From positions 1 to 13,442 of the forward strand of contig JACPLS010000004.1 of assembly GCA_016186375.1 (NCBI GenBank): 13,442 bases of DNA, given 5' to 3'. The notes beneath the pieces are model-generated. The model searched no databases, was not told where the DNA came from, and saw nothing but the letters and a program-made list of their open reading frames with translations. Positions 12,905-13,442 of this stretch are shown here, in pieces (the stretch's first letter is position 1; each line of letters opens with the position of its first letter). This DNA comes from Candidatus Pacearchaeota archaeon. Its GTDB lineage: Archaea > Nanobdellota > Nanobdellia > Pacearchaeales > GW2011-AR1. The position numbers and the translations under genes were made by a program.

Positions 12905-12913
12905 ATTTATAAA
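12905..12913 (+). promoter_or_regulatory. TATA box of the ATPase gene
   Basis: TTTATAAAT is centred 26 bases before the ATG at 12935; leaderless start expected. Confidence 0.65.
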
Positions 12914-12934
12914 TCCTATATCTGTTATATTATC

Positions 12935-13442
12935 ATGTTATCAGAAGAACAAATAAAAGAAATATTAGTAAAGCAAAGAGAAACAATATTAAATAAGAAA
13001 TTTGGGATAGAGAGAACTATGCTTAAAGAGATTGAATCTAAAATTAAACTTCCCCATGTTATTGTTTTGACTGGTCTAAGAAGAAGTGGAAAATCCACGC
13101 TTTTAAGACAATTAATTAAAAACCACTATAAAGATGAAGATTTTTATTACGTAAATTTTGAAGATGAGAGATTGTTTAACTTTCCGGCAAGCGAATTTAA
13201 TAAACTTTATGAAGCATTAGTAAGCTTATATGGAAAAAATAAAACTTTCTTTTTAGATGAAATTCAAAATGTAACAAACTTTGAAACATTTGTTAGAAGA
13301 TTATATGAAGAAGGTTTTAAATTTTTTATAACCGGTTCTAGTGCAACATTATTAAGCAAAGAGCTAGGAACAAAACTTACAGGAAGGCATGTTGATATTA
13401 TTGTTAAACCTTTTTCTTTCTTAGAATTTTTAGAGCTTAAAG
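12935..13442 (+). CDS. AAA_14/DUF4143-type ATPase, 3' end outside the window
   Basis: The first 169 codons are present and the frame runs off the right edge. After a helical N-terminus come Walker A GLRRSGKST (47-55), a strand and acidic turn YYVNFEDERLF (71-81), Walker B TFFLDEIQN (104-112), and the sensor strand FFITGSSATLLSKE (130-143). TGRHVDIIVKPFSFLEFL then follows, which is diagnostic of the AAA_14 plus DUF4143 proteins common in archaea and bacteria. Such proteins run to about 370-420 residues with a C-terminal nuclease-like DUF4143 domain, expected here beyond the edge. The biological role is poorly known. The start is set by the TATA box 26 bases upstream. Confidence 0.9.
   Translation, partial: MLSEEQIKEILVKQRETILNKKFGIERTMLKEIESKIKLPHVIVLTGLRRSGKSTLLRQLIKNHYKDEDFYYVNFEDERLFNFPASEFNKLYEALVSLYGKNKTFFLDEIQNVTNFETFVRRLYEEGFKFFITGSSATLLSKELGTKLTGRHVDIIVKPFSFLEFLELK

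Overview
The window looks like a piece of an AT-rich archaeal genome, most likely from a small-genome (DPANN-like) lineage; that placement is inferred from gene content and promoter layout, not from a marker gene. The archaeal signs are a type IV pilin with a class III signal peptide, a UPF0175/DUF3368 toxin-antitoxin pair, and TATA-box promoters centred 25-26 bases before the start codon of seven genes, which is the spacing of leaderless archaeal transcripts. That spacing was used here to choose start codons.

Layout, left to right. Bases 24-74 hold a two-level hairpin resembling the right end of an IS200/IS605 (TnpB) element whose body would lie left of the window. A minus-strand pilin-LamG surface protein follows, then a plus-strand VIT-family iron/manganese transporter. 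Next is a two-gene unit: an unrecognised 111-residue protein and a degenerate PHP-like protein split by an in-frame TAG. After an AT-rich gap comes a Cys/His-rich 57-residue protein with a textbook Shine-Dalgarno site, co-transcribed with a DUF457 membrane hydrolase. An unrecognised 154-residue protein and a bacterial-type tRNA-guanine transglycosylase follow.

Bases 6270-7091 carry the toxin-antitoxin operon with a candidate autoregulatory operator over the antitoxin start. The next 350 bases have no gene but a dense set of inverted repeats (7105-7326). An aldehyde dehydrogenase (minus) and a fungal-Tyr1-like prephenate dehydrogenase (plus) are divergently transcribed from back-to-back leaderless promoters. 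The 3' end of the dehydrogenase runs into an oppositely oriented tRNA-Val(CAC). A polytopic membrane protein of unknown role lies next, convergent with a two-gene operon encoding a NYN-domain nuclease and a YbaK-type deacylase. That operon is preceded by a GC-rich hairpin with a C(UUCG)G loop and a U-rich tail. The right edge has a small hypothetical ORF and the first 169 codons of an AAA_14/DUF4143-type ATPase.

There is no single large pathway cluster. The recurring theme is RNA metabolism (Tgt, tRNA-Val, YbaK deacylase, NYN nuclease, PIN toxin) together with surface and metal-handling genes. The most unusual points are the structured 7105-7326 element, the UUCG leader hairpin, the in-frame TAG, the fungal-type Tyr1 homologue overlapping a tRNA, and the bacterial-type Tgt. 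No CRISPR array, rRNA or replication origin was seen.
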